Part shown: positions 34,215 to 43,170 of the stretch, piece after piece
Position numbering within the stretch: position 1 is the stretch's first letter
How the letters are laid out: each line of letters opens with the position of its first letter
DNA from: Martelella mediterranea DSM 17316
Lineage (GTDB): Bacteria > Pseudomonadota > Alphaproteobacteria > Rhizobiales > Rhizobiaceae
Assembly: GCF_002043005.1 (NCBI RefSeq)
Contig: NZ_CP020330.1
Location: 2,808,001-2,872,000, forward strand
DNA: 64,000 bases
Direction of reading: 5' to 3'
Notes under the pieces: model-generated
Told to the model about the DNA's origin: nothing
Databases searched by the model: none
What the model saw: the letters and a program-made list of their open reading frames with translations, nothing else
Made by a program: the position numbers and the translations under genes

Positions 34215-35834
34215 CTATTCCGCGGCCGCGCGGCCGGCGAGCTTGCGGTTTTTCATCAGCTTGAAGGTGATCGAATCCATCAGCGCCTGGAACGAGGCGT
34301 CGATGATGTTTTCGGAAACGCCGACCGTCCACCACCTGACGCCGTCATCGTCGACGCTCTCGATCAGCACGCGGGTGATCGCCTCCGTGCCGCCATTGAG
34401 GATGCGCACCTTGTAGTCGGCAAGCTTGAGGTCGGCGATCTCACCCTGGAATTTGCCGAGGTCCTTGCGGAACGCCTTGTCCAGCGCGTTGACCGGGCCG
34501 TCGCCCTCCGACACCGACATCACCTTGCGGCCATCGATCTCGAGCTTGACCACGGCTTCGGATACCGTCTTCACCCGCCCGTGGCTGTCGAAGCGCCGCT
34601 CGACCATCACCCGGAAACTGTCGACGCGGAAGAACTCCGGCACGCTGCCGAGTTCACGCAGCGCCAGAAGCTCGAAACTGGCATCGGCGGCCTCATAGGC
34701 ATAGCCCATGGCCTCGCGCTCCTTGACGATCGCAATAAGCTTGTCGAGGCGCGGATCGTTTTTGGCAACGGAAATGCCGAGGCGATTGAGTTCGTTGATG
34801 AAATTCGATTTTCCACCCTGGTCGGAAACCATCACCCTGCGGCTGTTGCCGACGGCTGCGGGATCGACATGCTCATAGGTCTTCGGATCCTTGAGAAGCG
34901 CCGAGGCGTGAATGCCGGCCTTGGTGGCGAAGGCCGAGGCGCCGACATAGGGAAGCTGGGGATCTGGCGCGCGGTTCAGCAGCTCGTCGAAGCCGTGGGA
35001 GAGGGCGGAGATTTCGGTCAGCCCTTCGGCATCGATGCCAAGTTCGAAACGGCTGCTGTAGCGCTCCTTCAGCGCCAGCGTGGCGGCAAGCGTGATGATG
35101 TTGGCATTGCCGCAGCGCTCGCCGATGCCGTTCAGCGTGCCCTGGACCTGGCGCACACCGGCGTTGACGGCGACAAGCGAATTGGCGACCGCCTGTCCGG
35201 TGTCGTTATGGGCATGGATGCCGAGGTTTTCGCCCGGGATTCCGCCCGCGATCACGGCGGCGATGATTTCCGCGATCTCGTCCGGTTGCGTGCCGCCATT
35301 GGTGTCGCACAGCACCACCCAGCGCGCGCCGGAATCATAGGCGGCTTTGGCGCAGGCGAGCGCATAGGCGGGGTTGGCCTTGTAGCCATCGAAGAAGTGT
35401 TCGCAGTCGAGCAGCGCCTCCTTGCCGGAGGCCGCAACGGCGGCGATGCTGTCGGCGATGCATTCGAGATTGTCCTCGTTGGAGATGCCGAGCGCGACCT
35501 TGACGTGATAGTCCCAGCTTTTGGCGACCAGACAGACCGCGTCGCCCGCCGCGCCGATCAGCGCTGCGAGGCCTGGATCGTTCGATGCCGAGACGCCGGC
35601 GCGCTTGGTCATGCCGAACGCCGTCATCTTCGCCCGGCCGGTGCGCCGCTTGGAGAAGAAGGCGGTATCGGTGGGGTTTGCGCCGGGATAGCCGCCCTCG
35701 ACATAATCGATACCGAAATGGTCGAGCATATTGGCAATCGCAATCTTGTCCTCGACCGAGAAATCGACGCCCGGCGTCTGCTGGCCGTCGCGCAAGGTTG
35801 TGTCGAACAGGTAGATGCGTTCGCGGTCTGACAT
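34215..35834 (-). CDS. cimA: Citramalate synthase
   Basis: 539 residues. Condenses acetyl-CoA with pyruvate to citramalate, the first step of the threonine-independent route to isoleucine. The DRE-TIM barrel shows FDTTLRDGQQ (10-19) and the metal-site HAHNDTGQAVAN; NGIGERCGN follows. The C-terminal ~130 residues form the regulatory domain (EFFRVDSFRVMVERR...), as in CimA/LeuA proteins. GGAGA precedes ATG 35834; further in-frame sequence upstream runs into the GFA gene region and is not coding. I favour CimA over 2-isopropylmalate synthase because of the SVEDKIAIANMLDHFGIDYVEGG-type N-terminus. Confidence 0.9.
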   Translation of the reverse strand: MSDRERIYLFDTTLRDGQQTPGVDFSVEDKIAIANMLDHFGIDYVEGGYPGANPTDTAFFSKRRTGRAKMTAFGMTKRAGVSASNDPGLAALIGAAGDAVCLVAKSWDYHVKVALGISNEDNLECIADSIAAVAASGKEALLDCEHFFDGYKANPAYALACAKAAYDSGARWVVLCDTNGGTQPDEIAEIIAAVIAGGIPGENLGIHAHNDTGQAVANSLVAVNAGVRQVQGTLNGIGERCGNANIITLAATLALKERYSSRFELGIDAEGLTEISALSHGFDELLNRAPDPQLPYVGASAFATKAGIHASALLKDPKTYEHVDPAAVGNSRRVMVSDQGGKSNFINELNRLGISVAKNDPRLDKLIAIVKEREAMGYAYEAADASFELLALRELGSVPEFFRVDSFRVMVERRFDSHGRVKTVSEAVVKLEIDGRKVMSVSEGDGPVNALDKAFRKDLGKFQGEIADLKLADYKVRILNGGTEAITRVLIESVDDDGVRWWTVGVSENIIDASFQALMDSITFKLMKNRKLAGRAAAE

Positions 35835-35883
35835 TGTCGGGTCTCCATCCCTAGGGGCCTTCGCGGCCATTCTTATGGGTCTG

Positions 35884-36354
35884 TTATGCGTCCGGGCCGT
35901 CTTCGGGCGGCCATTGGTCCGTGTCGTGGTCGGGGTGCTGGCGCGAGATGATCTCGCTTTCCTCCAGCGTCTGCGGGCGTCCGGGCTTTTCAAACAGCGT
36001 ATCGATCCACGGCAGGCGATGATCGTGGTTGACTTGGATCTGCGGCTCGAAATGCTCCGGCTCGTCAAATGCGCCGATCGCGAGTTCCACACCACCCGAA
36101 AACTGATAGGTCAGCGGCGTGCCGCAGTTCTCGCAGAACCCGCGCAGCGCCTTGGCGGAGGAGCGAAACATCTTCGGCTTGCCGCGGGTCCATGTGAGAT
36201 GCGCAATATCGGCCGTCACCAGCGCGCCGAAGAAATTCCCGAACGCCTTCTGGCACATCCGGCAATGACAGATCGAGGGGCGACCGAGATGGCTTGCGCG
36301 AAACCGCACCGCGCCGCACTGGCAGCCGCCGGAAAAACTGCGTTCATCGCTCAT
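35884..36354 (-). CDS. GFA-family zinc protein (Mss4-like), copy A
   Basis: 156 residues. The GFA/centromere-protein-V fold has zinc ligands in GGCQCGAVRF (near residues 9-12), CHCRMCQK and CENCG. The family is named for a supposed glutathione-dependent formaldehyde-activating activity, but most members have no proven reaction. Its 5' end overlaps the 3' end of copy B by 11 bp. Both copies share the tail SRQHPDHDTD-x-WP, showing that they are tandem paralogues. Confidence 0.88.
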   Translation of the reverse strand: MSDERSFSGGCQCGAVRFRASHLGRPSICHCRMCQKAFGNFFGALVTADIAHLTWTRGKPKMFRSSAKALRGFCENCGTPLTYQFSGGVELAIGAFDEPEHFEPQIQVNHDHRLPWIDTLFEKPGRPQTLEESEIISRQHPDHDTDQWPPEDGPDA

Positions 36355-36841
36355 TGTCACGTTCCTTCGGCCAATGGTCGGTGTCATGATCGGGATGCTG
36401 ACGGCTGCTGCCGGCCACGCCTTGCGTTCCGCCGGGAAGGTCGGATCGGTCGGTCAATCGCTCGGGAAGGCCGGGCAGGGCATGGAAGAACGGCACACGC
36501 CCCTCGACGCCATCCTGCGTTGCCGGAACCACTGCGGAGGGATCATCAAGACTGCCAAGCGTCACCGACACATGATCTCCGCCCTCGGTCATGAAGAATA
36601 GCGGCGTGCCGCAATCCTCGCAAAAGCCGCGCTTGACGAATTCGGACGAAAAGAACCACCGCGGCGCGCCGCGCGTCAGCGAAAACGCCTCGTTGTCCGC
36701 GCTCGCCAGCGGCATGAAGTAATTGCCGGCCGCTTTCTGGCACATGCGACAATGGCACAGATGCGGCGACGAAAGCGCGCCCTCGACGCGATAGCGAACG
36801 GCGCCGCACTGACAGCCGCCGGAGAAGCCGGGTTCGGTCAT
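36344..36841 (-). CDS. GFA-family zinc protein (Mss4-like), copy B
   Basis: 165 residues with GGCQCGAVRY, CHCRMCQKA and CEDCG zinc-ligand clusters and the same SRQHPDHDTD-x-WP tail as copy A. ATG 36841 overlaps the DUF559 gene stop by four bases. The middle part diverges clearly from copy A, so the duplication is old. Function unknown; probably cytoplasmic. Confidence 0.88.
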   Translation of the reverse strand: MTEPGFSGGCQCGAVRYRVEGALSSPHLCHCRMCQKAAGNYFMPLASADNEAFSLTRGAPRWFFSSEFVKRGFCEDCGTPLFFMTEGGDHVSVTLGSLDDPSAVVPATQDGVEGRVPFFHALPGLPERLTDRSDLPGGTQGVAGSSRQHPDHDTDHWPKERDNER

Positions 36842-37200
36842 GGCGCATGCCTCCCGATGGTTCTGAGAATATGGGTGCAGACCGCGTCGATATCGCGCAG
36901 CACATCGTCGTTCCAGACGCGGAGGACGGTCCAACCGAGAGCGGTAAGGCGGGCCGTGCGCACTGCATCTTCAGCAAGCCTTTCGCCGTGCTGCGAGCCA
37001 TCGACCTCGATGATCAGCTTATGATCGGGGCACGCGAAATCGGCAATATAGCGGTCAATCGGCATCTGCCTGCGGAACGCCAGACCCATTAACCGTTTGG
37101 CGCGAAGTTCGTTCCAGAGCTTCAGTTCCGCGTCCGTCATGTCTTTGCTCATTCGGCGTGCGTTGGCCCGCAAGCTTTTTGAGACGGCATGATGCGGCAT
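36838..37200 (-). CDS. DUF559 (Vsr-like endonuclease fold) protein
   Basis: 120 residues from ATG 37200, preceded by GAGGGGAA. The PD-(D/E)xK/Vsr-like core is seen in FRRQMPIDRYIADFACPDHKL and IIEVDGSQHG (the usual D...E-x-D arrangement), then LTALGWTVLRVWNDDVLRD. A longer in-frame reading upstream passes through the palindromic repeats and the duplicated cysS tail and is not a real extension. DUF559 proteins are widespread, often as lone genes, and their biological role is unsettled. First gene of the overlapping DUF559-GFA-GFA operon. Confidence 0.88.
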   Translation of the reverse strand: MPHHAVSKSLRANARRMSKDMTDAELKLWNELRAKRLMGLAFRRQMPIDRYIADFACPDHKLIIEVDGSQHGERLAEDAVRTARLTALGWTVLRVWNDDVLRDIDAVCTHILRTIGRHAP

Positions 37201-37326
37201 GTTGATGTTCCCCTCGATTTCCTTGCGAGGGTAAGAGTGCGGCGCTTCTGCTATCTGGCCAATAGTATTTGCAGGTCGGCCGCCAAAAACGCAGGCTAAT
37301 CTGTCACTGTGGGCGCCCGCAACCCC

Positions 37327-37466
37327 CAATCTCCCCCCTTGAGGGGGAGATGCCCCGACAGGGGCAGAGAGGGGTGAACCCTCTCTGCGAATTCGGAGTA
37401 TGCGGCTTATGCCCATTACCCCTCTCTGTCGCTTTCGCGACATCTCCCCCTCAAGGGGGGAGATTG
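37327..37466. repeat. Palindromic intergenic repeat, copy 2 (inverted relative to copy 1)
   Basis: Same outer and inner arms as copy 1 but in the opposite order: the CCCCGACAGGGG hairpin comes first and the GTCGCTTTCGCGAC hairpin second. With its right flank it forms the first half of a 273-bp tandem duplication. Confidence 0.85.
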
Positions 37467-37493
37467 TTTGGAGCGATACGGCGCGCGCAGTAT

Positions 37494-37536
37494 TCACCGC
37501 TTCACCTCCCACGTGGTGATGCGTTCGCCTGTTTCC
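37494..37536 (-). pseudogene. Duplicated 3' end of cysS
   Basis: On the minus strand this segment reads [13 protein letters not shown] followed by TGA, identical to the last residues of cysS, whose stop is at 37767, exactly 273 bp away. The flanking bases also match (TTTGGAG..ATAC..GCGCGC). It is a by-product of a tandem duplication that included the repeat copy. Confidence 0.85.
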
Positions 37537-37599
37537 ATTCCATAAAGTCAGATCCCGCGAACCGGGCGTCTTCATGCAAACCGAAGCGTCCGCAACCCC

Positions 37600-37739
37600 C
37601 AATCTCCCCCCTTGAGGGGGAGATGCCCCGACAGGGGCAGAGAGGGGTGAACCCTCTCCGAGGGCACGGTGTTTGCGGATTATACCCGATACCCCTCTCT
37701 GTCGCTTTCGCGACATCTCCCCCTCAAGGGGGGAGATTG
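37600..37739. repeat. Palindromic intergenic repeat, copy 3
   Basis: Nearly identical to copy 2 in its arms and in the same orientation, differing mainly in the central spacer. It lies directly after the true cysS end and probably acts as the 3' foldback of the cysS transcript. Confidence 0.85.
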
Positions 37740-37766
37740 TTTGGAGTAATACAGCGCGCTCGGTGT

Positions 37767-39161
37767 TCACCGCTTCACCTCCCAAGTGGTGATGCGTTCG
37801 CCGGTTTCCTTGTCTTTTGAATCCTTTAGCTGGATTCCCTGAGAGGCGAGTTCATCGCGGATACGGTCAGCTTCGGCCCAGTTCTTGTCGCGGATGAAGG
37901 CGAGGCGCTGATTAACGCAGGACTGGACATCGAAATCAGTCTGTATCGGCCGCAGATCAAGTCCCAGAAGGTCGCCCGCGGCTGCCAGCGACGACGGCGA
38001 TACTCCGGCACCCAGCATATGACCAATGAAGTCTGGCGTGTTGAGATCGTCTTCGATGGCCTGCCGGAACGGCGAGGTGATTTCTCCGGCGGCGGCACCT
38101 TCGGTTTTCCGGCGAAGCTTCACCAGAATGTTCTCCGCCTCCTCAAGCCGCTTCACCGAAAAATCAATCGGCTCGCGGTAATGCGTCATCAGCATTGCCA
38201 GCCGCAGCACCTCGCCGGGCCATTTCCGGCCGCCGAATTTCTCTGTTCCCAGCAAATCGTGGATCGTCACGAAATTCCCCTCCGACTTCGCCATCTTACG
38301 CCCCTCGACCTGCACGAAGCCGTTATGCATCCAGACGTTCGCCATCACGTGGTTGCCGTGGGCGCAGCAGGACTGGGCGATTTCGTTTTCGTGGTGGGGA
38401 AAGATCAGGTCGAGGCCGCCGCCGTGGATGTCGAAAGTCTCGCCGAGATGCTTTTCCGACATCACCGAGCATTCGATATGCCAGCCGGGGCGGCCGTGGA
38501 TCGCGATGGACTGGCCGTCGACCGTAAACCGGCCCTCCCAGCCGGGTTCGTCGCCAGCGCTTTCCTTCCACAATACGAAATCGGCGGGGCTCTTCTTGTG
38601 GCTTTCGACGGCGATGCGGGCGCCGGCTTGCTGATCCTCAAGATTGCGGCGCGACAGCCTGCCGTAGTCAGGCATGGACGGCACGTCGAACAGCACCTCC
38701 TTGCCTTCCGGTCCCTCCGCGACATAGGCATTGCCCTTGTCCAATAGCGTCTGGATCATCGCCACCATGCCGTCGATATGGTCGGTGGCGCGCGGCTCGA
38801 CGGTTGGCGGCAGCACGCCGAGGGCTGCGATATCCTTGTGGAACTGGTCGGCGGTCTTTTCGGTGACGGCGCGGATCGCCTCGTTCAGCGGCAGGTCCGG
38901 GTAGTCGCGCTTGGCGCGCGCGTTGATCTTGTCATCGACGTCGGTGATGTTGCGGACATAGGTGACGTGGTCCTCGCCATAGAGATGGCGCAGCAGCCGG
39001 AAGAGCACGTCGAACACGATCACCGGGCGGGCATTGCCGATATGGGCGAAGTCATAGACCGTCGGTCCGCAGACATACATGCGCACATTGTCCGGATCGA
39101 TCGGCTCGAAAGCCTGCTTCTCGCGGGTCAGCGTGTTGTAGAGTCTGAGGGCATTGCCCAT
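37767..39161 (-). CDS. cysS: Cysteinyl-tRNA synthetase
   Basis: 464 residues, class I synthetase. Charges tRNA-Cys in the cytoplasm. The zinc ligand Cys31 lies in [18 protein letters not shown], which also holds the HIGN motif (40-43). Further ligands are Cys231, His256 or His257, and Glu260. KMAKS at 289-293 is the second ATP-site motif. The C-terminal helical anticodon-binding domain follows. Length is normal. The end of the gene was copied into the adjacent tandem duplication, but the gene itself is intact. Confidence 0.97.
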   Translation of the reverse strand: MGNALRLYNTLTREKQAFEPIDPDNVRMYVCGPTVYDFAHIGNARPVIVFDVLFRLLRHLYGEDHVTYVRNITDVDDKINARAKRDYPDLPLNEAIRAVTEKTADQFHKDIAALGVLPPTVEPRATDHIDGMVAMIQTLLDKGNAYVAEGPEGKEVLFDVPSMPDYGRLSRRNLEDQQAGARIAVESHKKSPADFVLWKESAGDEPGWEGRFTVDGQSIAIHGRPGWHIECSVMSEKHLGETFDIHGGGLDLIFPHHENEIAQSCCAHGNHVMANVWMHNGFVQVEGRKMAKSEGNFVTIHDLLGTEKFGGRKWPGEVLRLAMLMTHYREPIDFSVKRLEEAENILVKLRRKTEGAAAGEITSPFRQAIEDDLNTPDFIGHMLGAGVSPSSLAAAGDLLGLDLRPIQTDFDVQSCVNQRLAFIRDKNWAEADRIRDELASQGIQLKDSKDKETGERITTWEVKR

Positions 39162-39550
39162 GTCGTCTCTCCCGAAATCCGTATTGACGAGCCGCGCCCA
39201 GAAGCCGGGTCGTCTGTCTGGGATGGATTTTCAGGACAAGAACGGCCGGCCAGCGAAGCGCTAGCGAATAATGATGCAGATCGTGCAGATGGCCATGTTC
39301 ATGCGCGGAGTTATGGCGAGTCGGGGTGCCGGCGTCAAGCCCGCATGGGGGATTCTGGATTTGTGGATGCTCAAGCATCATTCTAAAACTTGTATCACTA
39401 AAATATAAAGTAATAAATTAATATAATTTACAGATAGTTGCGTTTTTATGATGTAAAAATCAGTTATATATGGGGATATAATTAAGTTTTAAACTTTACC
39501 TATATATATTTCTCTGTAATCATCTTCTTGAAGCAACAGGGGGCTTTCAA
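39162..39550. promoter_or_regulatory. Intergenic region between cysS and the first outer-membrane protein gene
   Basis: 389 bp without a gene. The left ~210 bp are GC-rich and should contain the cysS promoter. From about 39385 to 39535 the sequence is strikingly AT-rich, with many TATA-like runs, and leads to an AGGGGG ribosome-binding site seven bases before the ATG at 39551. This looks like a strong promoter plus untranslated leader for an abundant envelope protein. Confidence 0.5.
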
Positions 39551-40258
39551 ATGATCAAGAGATTGACGGTTTGCGCGGCGACGTTCCTGTCCGCCGCTGC
39601 CAGCCAGGCTGCGGATGTGGTGTTTACGCCGCCGCCTGTAAACGACGAAGTCATTGTGGTCGAGCGGACGGGTTTCAAATGGACCGGTTTTTATCTCGGC
39701 GCACTAGCGGGTTATCACTGGACTGATACCGAAGCCGATACGTGGCGGCTGGTGGACAGGGATTTCCAGCTCGACAACTGGCTCGCCGGCGGGTTCTTCG
39801 GGTTCAACTATCAGTTTGATAACGATCTGGTTCTCGGCCTGGAGGGTGAGTTCGACTATTCGGCCGGCGCCAATGACCAGACCCTTGATATCATTATTGC
39901 CGGCGTGCCCGAGGCCGGGACCGGTGATTTCGACCTCGGCTGGGGTGGTTCGCTAAGGGGCCGGCTCGGCTATGCCTTCGACCGCACGCTGGTCTACGCA
40001 ACGGCGGGCGGCGAGGTGGCTACGGGCAGCGTGACCGGCAGCGTCCCGTCCTATTCACTGCACACCGGCGAAAAGGTGATGTTGGGCTGGACGGCCGGGG
40101 CGGGCATCGAGCAGGCGTTTACCGATCATCTGTTCGGCCGGCTCGAATACCGCTACTCCTATTTCCCGTCGGTCCATCATAGCTTTCGCTGGGACCCGGA
40201 CTTCAGCATAAAGGCAAGCCAGAGCCTGCTGAAAGCCGGTCTTGGCTACAAGTTCTAG
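39551..40258 (+). CDS. Omp25/31-like outer-membrane beta-barrel protein, copy 1
   Basis: 235 residues. Signal peptide ends SQA-AD (about residue 21). The mature protein is an eight-strand-type barrel with FKWTGFYLGALAGYHW, repeated Gly/aromatic strands, SLRGRLGYAFDRTLVYATAGGE and the terminal GLGYKF ending in Phe for outer-membrane insertion. This pattern matches the Omp25/Omp31/RopB group of Rhizobiales. Tandem with a close paralogue at 40580; the two share most strand motifs. Confidence 0.9.
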   Translation: MIKRLTVCAATFLSAAASQAADVVFTPPPVNDEVIVVERTGFKWTGFYLGALAGYHWTDTEADTWRLVDRDFQLDNWLAGGFFGFNYQFDNDLVLGLEGEFDYSAGANDQTLDIIIAGVPEAGTGDFDLGWGGSLRGRLGYAFDRTLVYATAGGEVATGSVTGSVPSYSLHTGEKVMLGWTAGAGIEQAFTDHLFGRLEYRYSYFPSVHHSFRWDPDFSIKASQSLLKAGLGYKF

Positions 40259-40579
40259 GCCCGACCGCTCCTCGCATTGGCCGGAAGTGCAGGGCGGTCG
40301 CGTCCTGCCGGTTGTTGCTGCCGGGTGTCTACTCTGGCCCGGCAGATTTGCGCCGCGATCGCGTCCGCACAGGCGAAGATCGATTTAAAGTAGTATATCA
40401 GGTTTTTTTTACTTAAGGTAGAGTTTATAAATTATTTTTGTTAATCAATAAGATAGATATGTATGTGTGCTTTTTATGTACCAGTGTCCGCTTTTCCGAA
40501 AATAATAATCTAATTTAAACTATACTAATGCACTCTATGCCCTACCTTTTAATCTGGAAGAGCAACAGGGGTGCATAAA
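40259..40579 (+). promoter_or_regulatory. Intergenic leader between the two outer-membrane protein genes
   Basis: 321 bp without a gene. A GCCGGG...CCCGGC inverted repeat near 40320-40345 may end the first transcript weakly; it lacks a T-run. From about 40385 the sequence becomes AT-rich, like the leader of copy 1, and ends in an AGGGG ribosome-binding site. Each paralogue therefore probably has its own promoter. Confidence 0.45.
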
Positions 40580-41284
40580 ATGATCAAGCGAATTTCAATT
40601 CTCGCGGCGGCGTTCGTGCCCGCCATCGGTGCTCAGGCGGCTGACGTGGTTTATACGCCGCCGGTCGTTGAGGATGTCGTTATCGTTGAACAGCCGGGCT
40701 TCACCTGGACCGGCTTCTATCTGGGTGCTGCCTTCGGCTATCACTGGACGCAGGCCAATGCCAATACCTACCGCCTCGTCGACAACAGTTTCGATTTCGA
40801 CAACTGGGTCGGCGGCGCCTTCTTCGGCTACAACTACCAGCTCTCGAATGATGTCGTTGTCGGCGTGGAAGGCGAAGTCGATTACTTCGGCAACTCGGAC
40901 GACCAGTCGGTTCAGGTGATCATCAGCGGTGCGCCGGAACCGGCGGTCGGCAAGTTCGAGCGCGGCTGGGCCGGTTCGCTGCGCGGCAGGCTCGGTTACG
41001 CCATGGACCGGACCCTGATCTATGCCACGGCGGGCGGCGAAGTTGCCAGCGGTAAGGTGGTAGGCTCGACAGCGCTTTATTCGCTCGACACCGGCGAACA
41101 GGCAATTCTTGGCTGGACCATAGGCGCGGGCATCGAACATGCCTTCAACGACAACCTGTTCGGTCGCATCGAGTATCGCTACAGCGATTTCCCGAAATAC
41201 GACAAGAGCTTCAGCTGGGACCCCAATTTCAGCATGGATGCATCGCAGAGCGTCGTGAAGGTCGGCCTCGGCTACAAGTTCTAG
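40580..41284 (+). CDS. Omp25/31-like outer-membrane beta-barrel protein, copy 2
   Basis: 234 residues from ATG 40580; a GTG at 40571 is in frame but the ATG gives the same MIKR start as copy 1. Signal peptide ends AQA-AD. Conserved strands FTWTGFYLGAAFGYHW, NWVGGAFFGYNYQ, RGRLGYAMDRTLIYATAGGE and the final GLGYKF match copy 1 closely. Probably an abundant surface protein; the loops differ between the copies, which is where antigenic or phage-contact variation would be expected. Confidence 0.9.
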   Translation: MIKRISILAAAFVPAIGAQAADVVYTPPVVEDVVIVEQPGFTWTGFYLGAAFGYHWTQANANTYRLVDNSFDFDNWVGGAFFGYNYQLSNDVVVGVEGEVDYFGNSDDQSVQVIISGAPEPAVGKFERGWAGSLRGRLGYAMDRTLIYATAGGEVASGKVVGSTALYSLDTGEQAILGWTIGAGIEHAFNDNLFGRIEYRYSDFPKYDKSFSWDPNFSMDASQSVVKVGLGYKF

Positions 41285-41298
41285 CGCCGAAGGATCTG

Positions 41299-41334
41299 GA
41301 TAATCAGGCGGATCACCGGGATCACCTGATTATC
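41299..41334. terminator. Inverted repeat after the second outer-membrane protein gene
   Basis: Ten-base arms GATAATCAGG (41299-41308) and CCTGATTATC (41325-41334) lie 15 bp after the stop. No T-run follows, so it may stabilise the mRNA end rather than act as a classical terminator. Confidence 0.5.
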
Positions 41335-41406
41335 CCAGCTTTCCGATGAAATACGGTTGGCTGTCGCGCCGAAGGGCGGGTTGCGTGGCAGAGTGATCGG
41401 GCGATA

Positions 41407-42594
41407 ATGTTTGCTCGTGAATCACTTGTCACAGGTCCTTCCTTGCCAAATCCGCTCACATTCCGGCTGCGGCTTGCCGCATTGGTTATCGGCGTCTTTC
41501 TGATCGGCGCCAATTCGTTCATCCTCAGCCCGATCCTGAGCGATGTCGCCGCATCGCTGAACACCACCGCCGTCCCGATCACCTGGTCGATCTCCGCTTT
41601 CGGCGGCGCGACCGGCCTTTCGGCGTTTTTTCTTTCGCGCGTGATCGATCGGTCGGATGCGCGGCTGGTGTTTTCAGCGGCTTTTGTCGTGATGGCGCTC
41701 GGCTTTATCGGCTCGGCGGCGACGCCGGTCTGGCAGGGGCTGGCCGCGGGTCAGGCGCTGGTCGGCGTGGCGACAGGCATCCTGCTGCCGGCGATCTATT
41801 CGGAGGCGGTGCGGATCGCGCCGGAAGGTCAGGGCGCGCGGTCTCTCGGCATTGTGCTGTCGGGCTGGTCCATTTCCCTTATACTTGGCGTGCCGGTCTC
41901 CGCGGCGCTCAGCGATATGCTGGACTGGCGCACCGCCTATTTCGCGCTCGGCGGCATAGCCGCGCTGCAGGCCGTGGCCTTCGCGATGTTCCGTCCCTCC
42001 CGGCCGGTTGAGCCAGGCCGCGCGAAGGGGCCGGCCAGACTTCAGGTGTTGCGCATTGTCGGGGTCCGCAGCCTGCTGGTCACCTGCCTGTGCTTCATGA
42101 GCGCCTTTTACGGCACCTATGCGCTGCTCGGCCACCATATGCGCGAAACGCTGGGCATCAGCGCCACGGCGGCCAGCATGGCGGCTCTGACCTACGGCGT
42201 CGGCTTCGGCATCGGCGGATTTGTCGCCCGGCAGGTGGACCGGCTGGGGCCGAGGCGGGTCTTTCCCTATTTTCTGGCGAGTTCGTGTTTGATCTACCTG
42301 ATGCTGATCGTCGCAACCCAGACCTTCTGGACCTCGCTTCTGGCAACGCTGGTGCTGGGCTTCGTCAACCATTTCGGGCTGAGTCTCACCGTTCTACTGC
42401 TGGCGCAGAGCAAACCTGACGCGCGCGGCATGTTGATCGGCCTCAACATCACGGTGACCTATATCGCCGTGTTCTGTGGCCCTTTGCTGATGAGCGCGCT
42501 TTATGCGGCGGATGGTTTCGGCGCGGTTTCGCTGATGGCCGCCATCCTGGTCGCGGTCGCGGTCATTCTGAACTGGCGCATCCGCCGGATCTGA
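41407..42594 (+). CDS. Major facilitator superfamily transporter
   Basis: 395 residues with twelve predicted transmembrane helices in two halves. The loop between helices 2 and 3 (SRVIDRSDARLVF) and the helix 5 segment (SGWSISLILGVPVSAAL) suggest the drug/sugar exporter (DHA1/AraJ-like) group. The substrate is unknown. Its TGA at 42592-42594 is immediately followed by the stop of the convergent DUF1349 gene, leaving no intergenic base. Confidence 0.88.
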   Translation: MFARESLVTGPSLPNPLTFRLRLAALVIGVFLIGANSFILSPILSDVAASLNTTAVPITWSISAFGGATGLSAFFLSRVIDRSDARLVFSAAFVVMALGFIGSAATPVWQGLAAGQALVGVATGILLPAIYSEAVRIAPEGQGARSLGIVLSGWSISLILGVPVSAALSDMLDWRTAYFALGGIAALQAVAFAMFRPSRPVEPGRAKGPARLQVLRIVGVRSLLVTCLCFMSAFYGTYALLGHHMRETLGISATAASMAALTYGVGFGIGGFVARQVDRLGPRRVFPYFLASSCLIYLMLIVATQTFWTSLLATLVLGFVNHFGLSLTVLLLAQSKPDARGMLIGLNITVTYIAVFCGPLLMSALYAADGFGAVSLMAAILVAVAVILNWRIRRI

Positions 42595-43158
42595 TCAGTC
42601 GTGAAGTTGCCGCGCGATCGGCGGCCCGACCTCGAAGGCGCTGAAGCGGACGTTCAGCCCGGCGCGTTCCGGCGTGCAGGCGGTCATGCCGACAAGGGCA
42701 TCGGCGGCCGGGAAGGGGCAAAGCCGCGCCATCTGCCATTTTCCGTCGCCGAGATGAAACTGGACACGAACGGCATCGTCATGCCGGGTGATCCGGATAG
42801 AAACCGGCGTTTCCGGCGTTGCTGAATGAAGCGGGATCACCGACCAGTCGGAGACATCGCGGGTCACGACCGTCGAAAAATGCATCAGGCCGTCAGTGAA
42901 TTCGATCCCGGCCTTGATCCAATGGGTCCCATCGATCCGGAGCATGATGCCGGCCTGATCGTAAAGCGCCTGATAATCGGCGCTGACGGTGAGGCTGGCG
43001 GAGAAATCGCCGGTCACCGGTTCCAGCCAGGCGTGGCCGCTGTCACGGGTGAAGCCGTAGAAGGTCTCGCGCCAGAAATCGGTCGCCTTTTCGGTGACGA
43101 GCGTCAGCGTTGCCCCATCCGCGGACCACTCGGCCGGCTCGTTCAGCCATGTGCGCAT
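42595..43158 (-). CDS. DUF1349 domain protein
   Basis: 187 residues, all-beta, concanavalin-like lectin/glucanase fold. The sequence DFWRETFYGFTRDSGHAWL and YDQAGIMLRIDGTHWIKAGIEF are typical of DUF1349, found in bacteria and fungi (yeast member linked to NCR1/enolase regulation by name only). No signal peptide, so probably cytoplasmic. It follows the SDR gene by 12 bp and is likely co-transcribed with it. Confidence 0.88.
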   Translation of the reverse strand: MRTWLNEPAEWSADGATLTLVTEKATDFWRETFYGFTRDSGHAWLEPVTGDFSASLTVSADYQALYDQAGIMLRIDGTHWIKAGIEFTDGLMHFSTVVTRDVSDWSVIPLHSATPETPVSIRITRHDDAVRVQFHLGDGKWQMARLCPFPAADALVGMTACTPERAGLNVRFSAFEVGPPIARQLHD

Positions 43159-43170
43159 CGCCCGGTCCCC

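Noticed and set aside
36838..37785. 315-residue extended reading of the DUF559 gene
   Set aside because: The extra 195 residues translate palindromic repeats and the duplicated cysS tail; ATG 37200 has a good ribosome-binding site.
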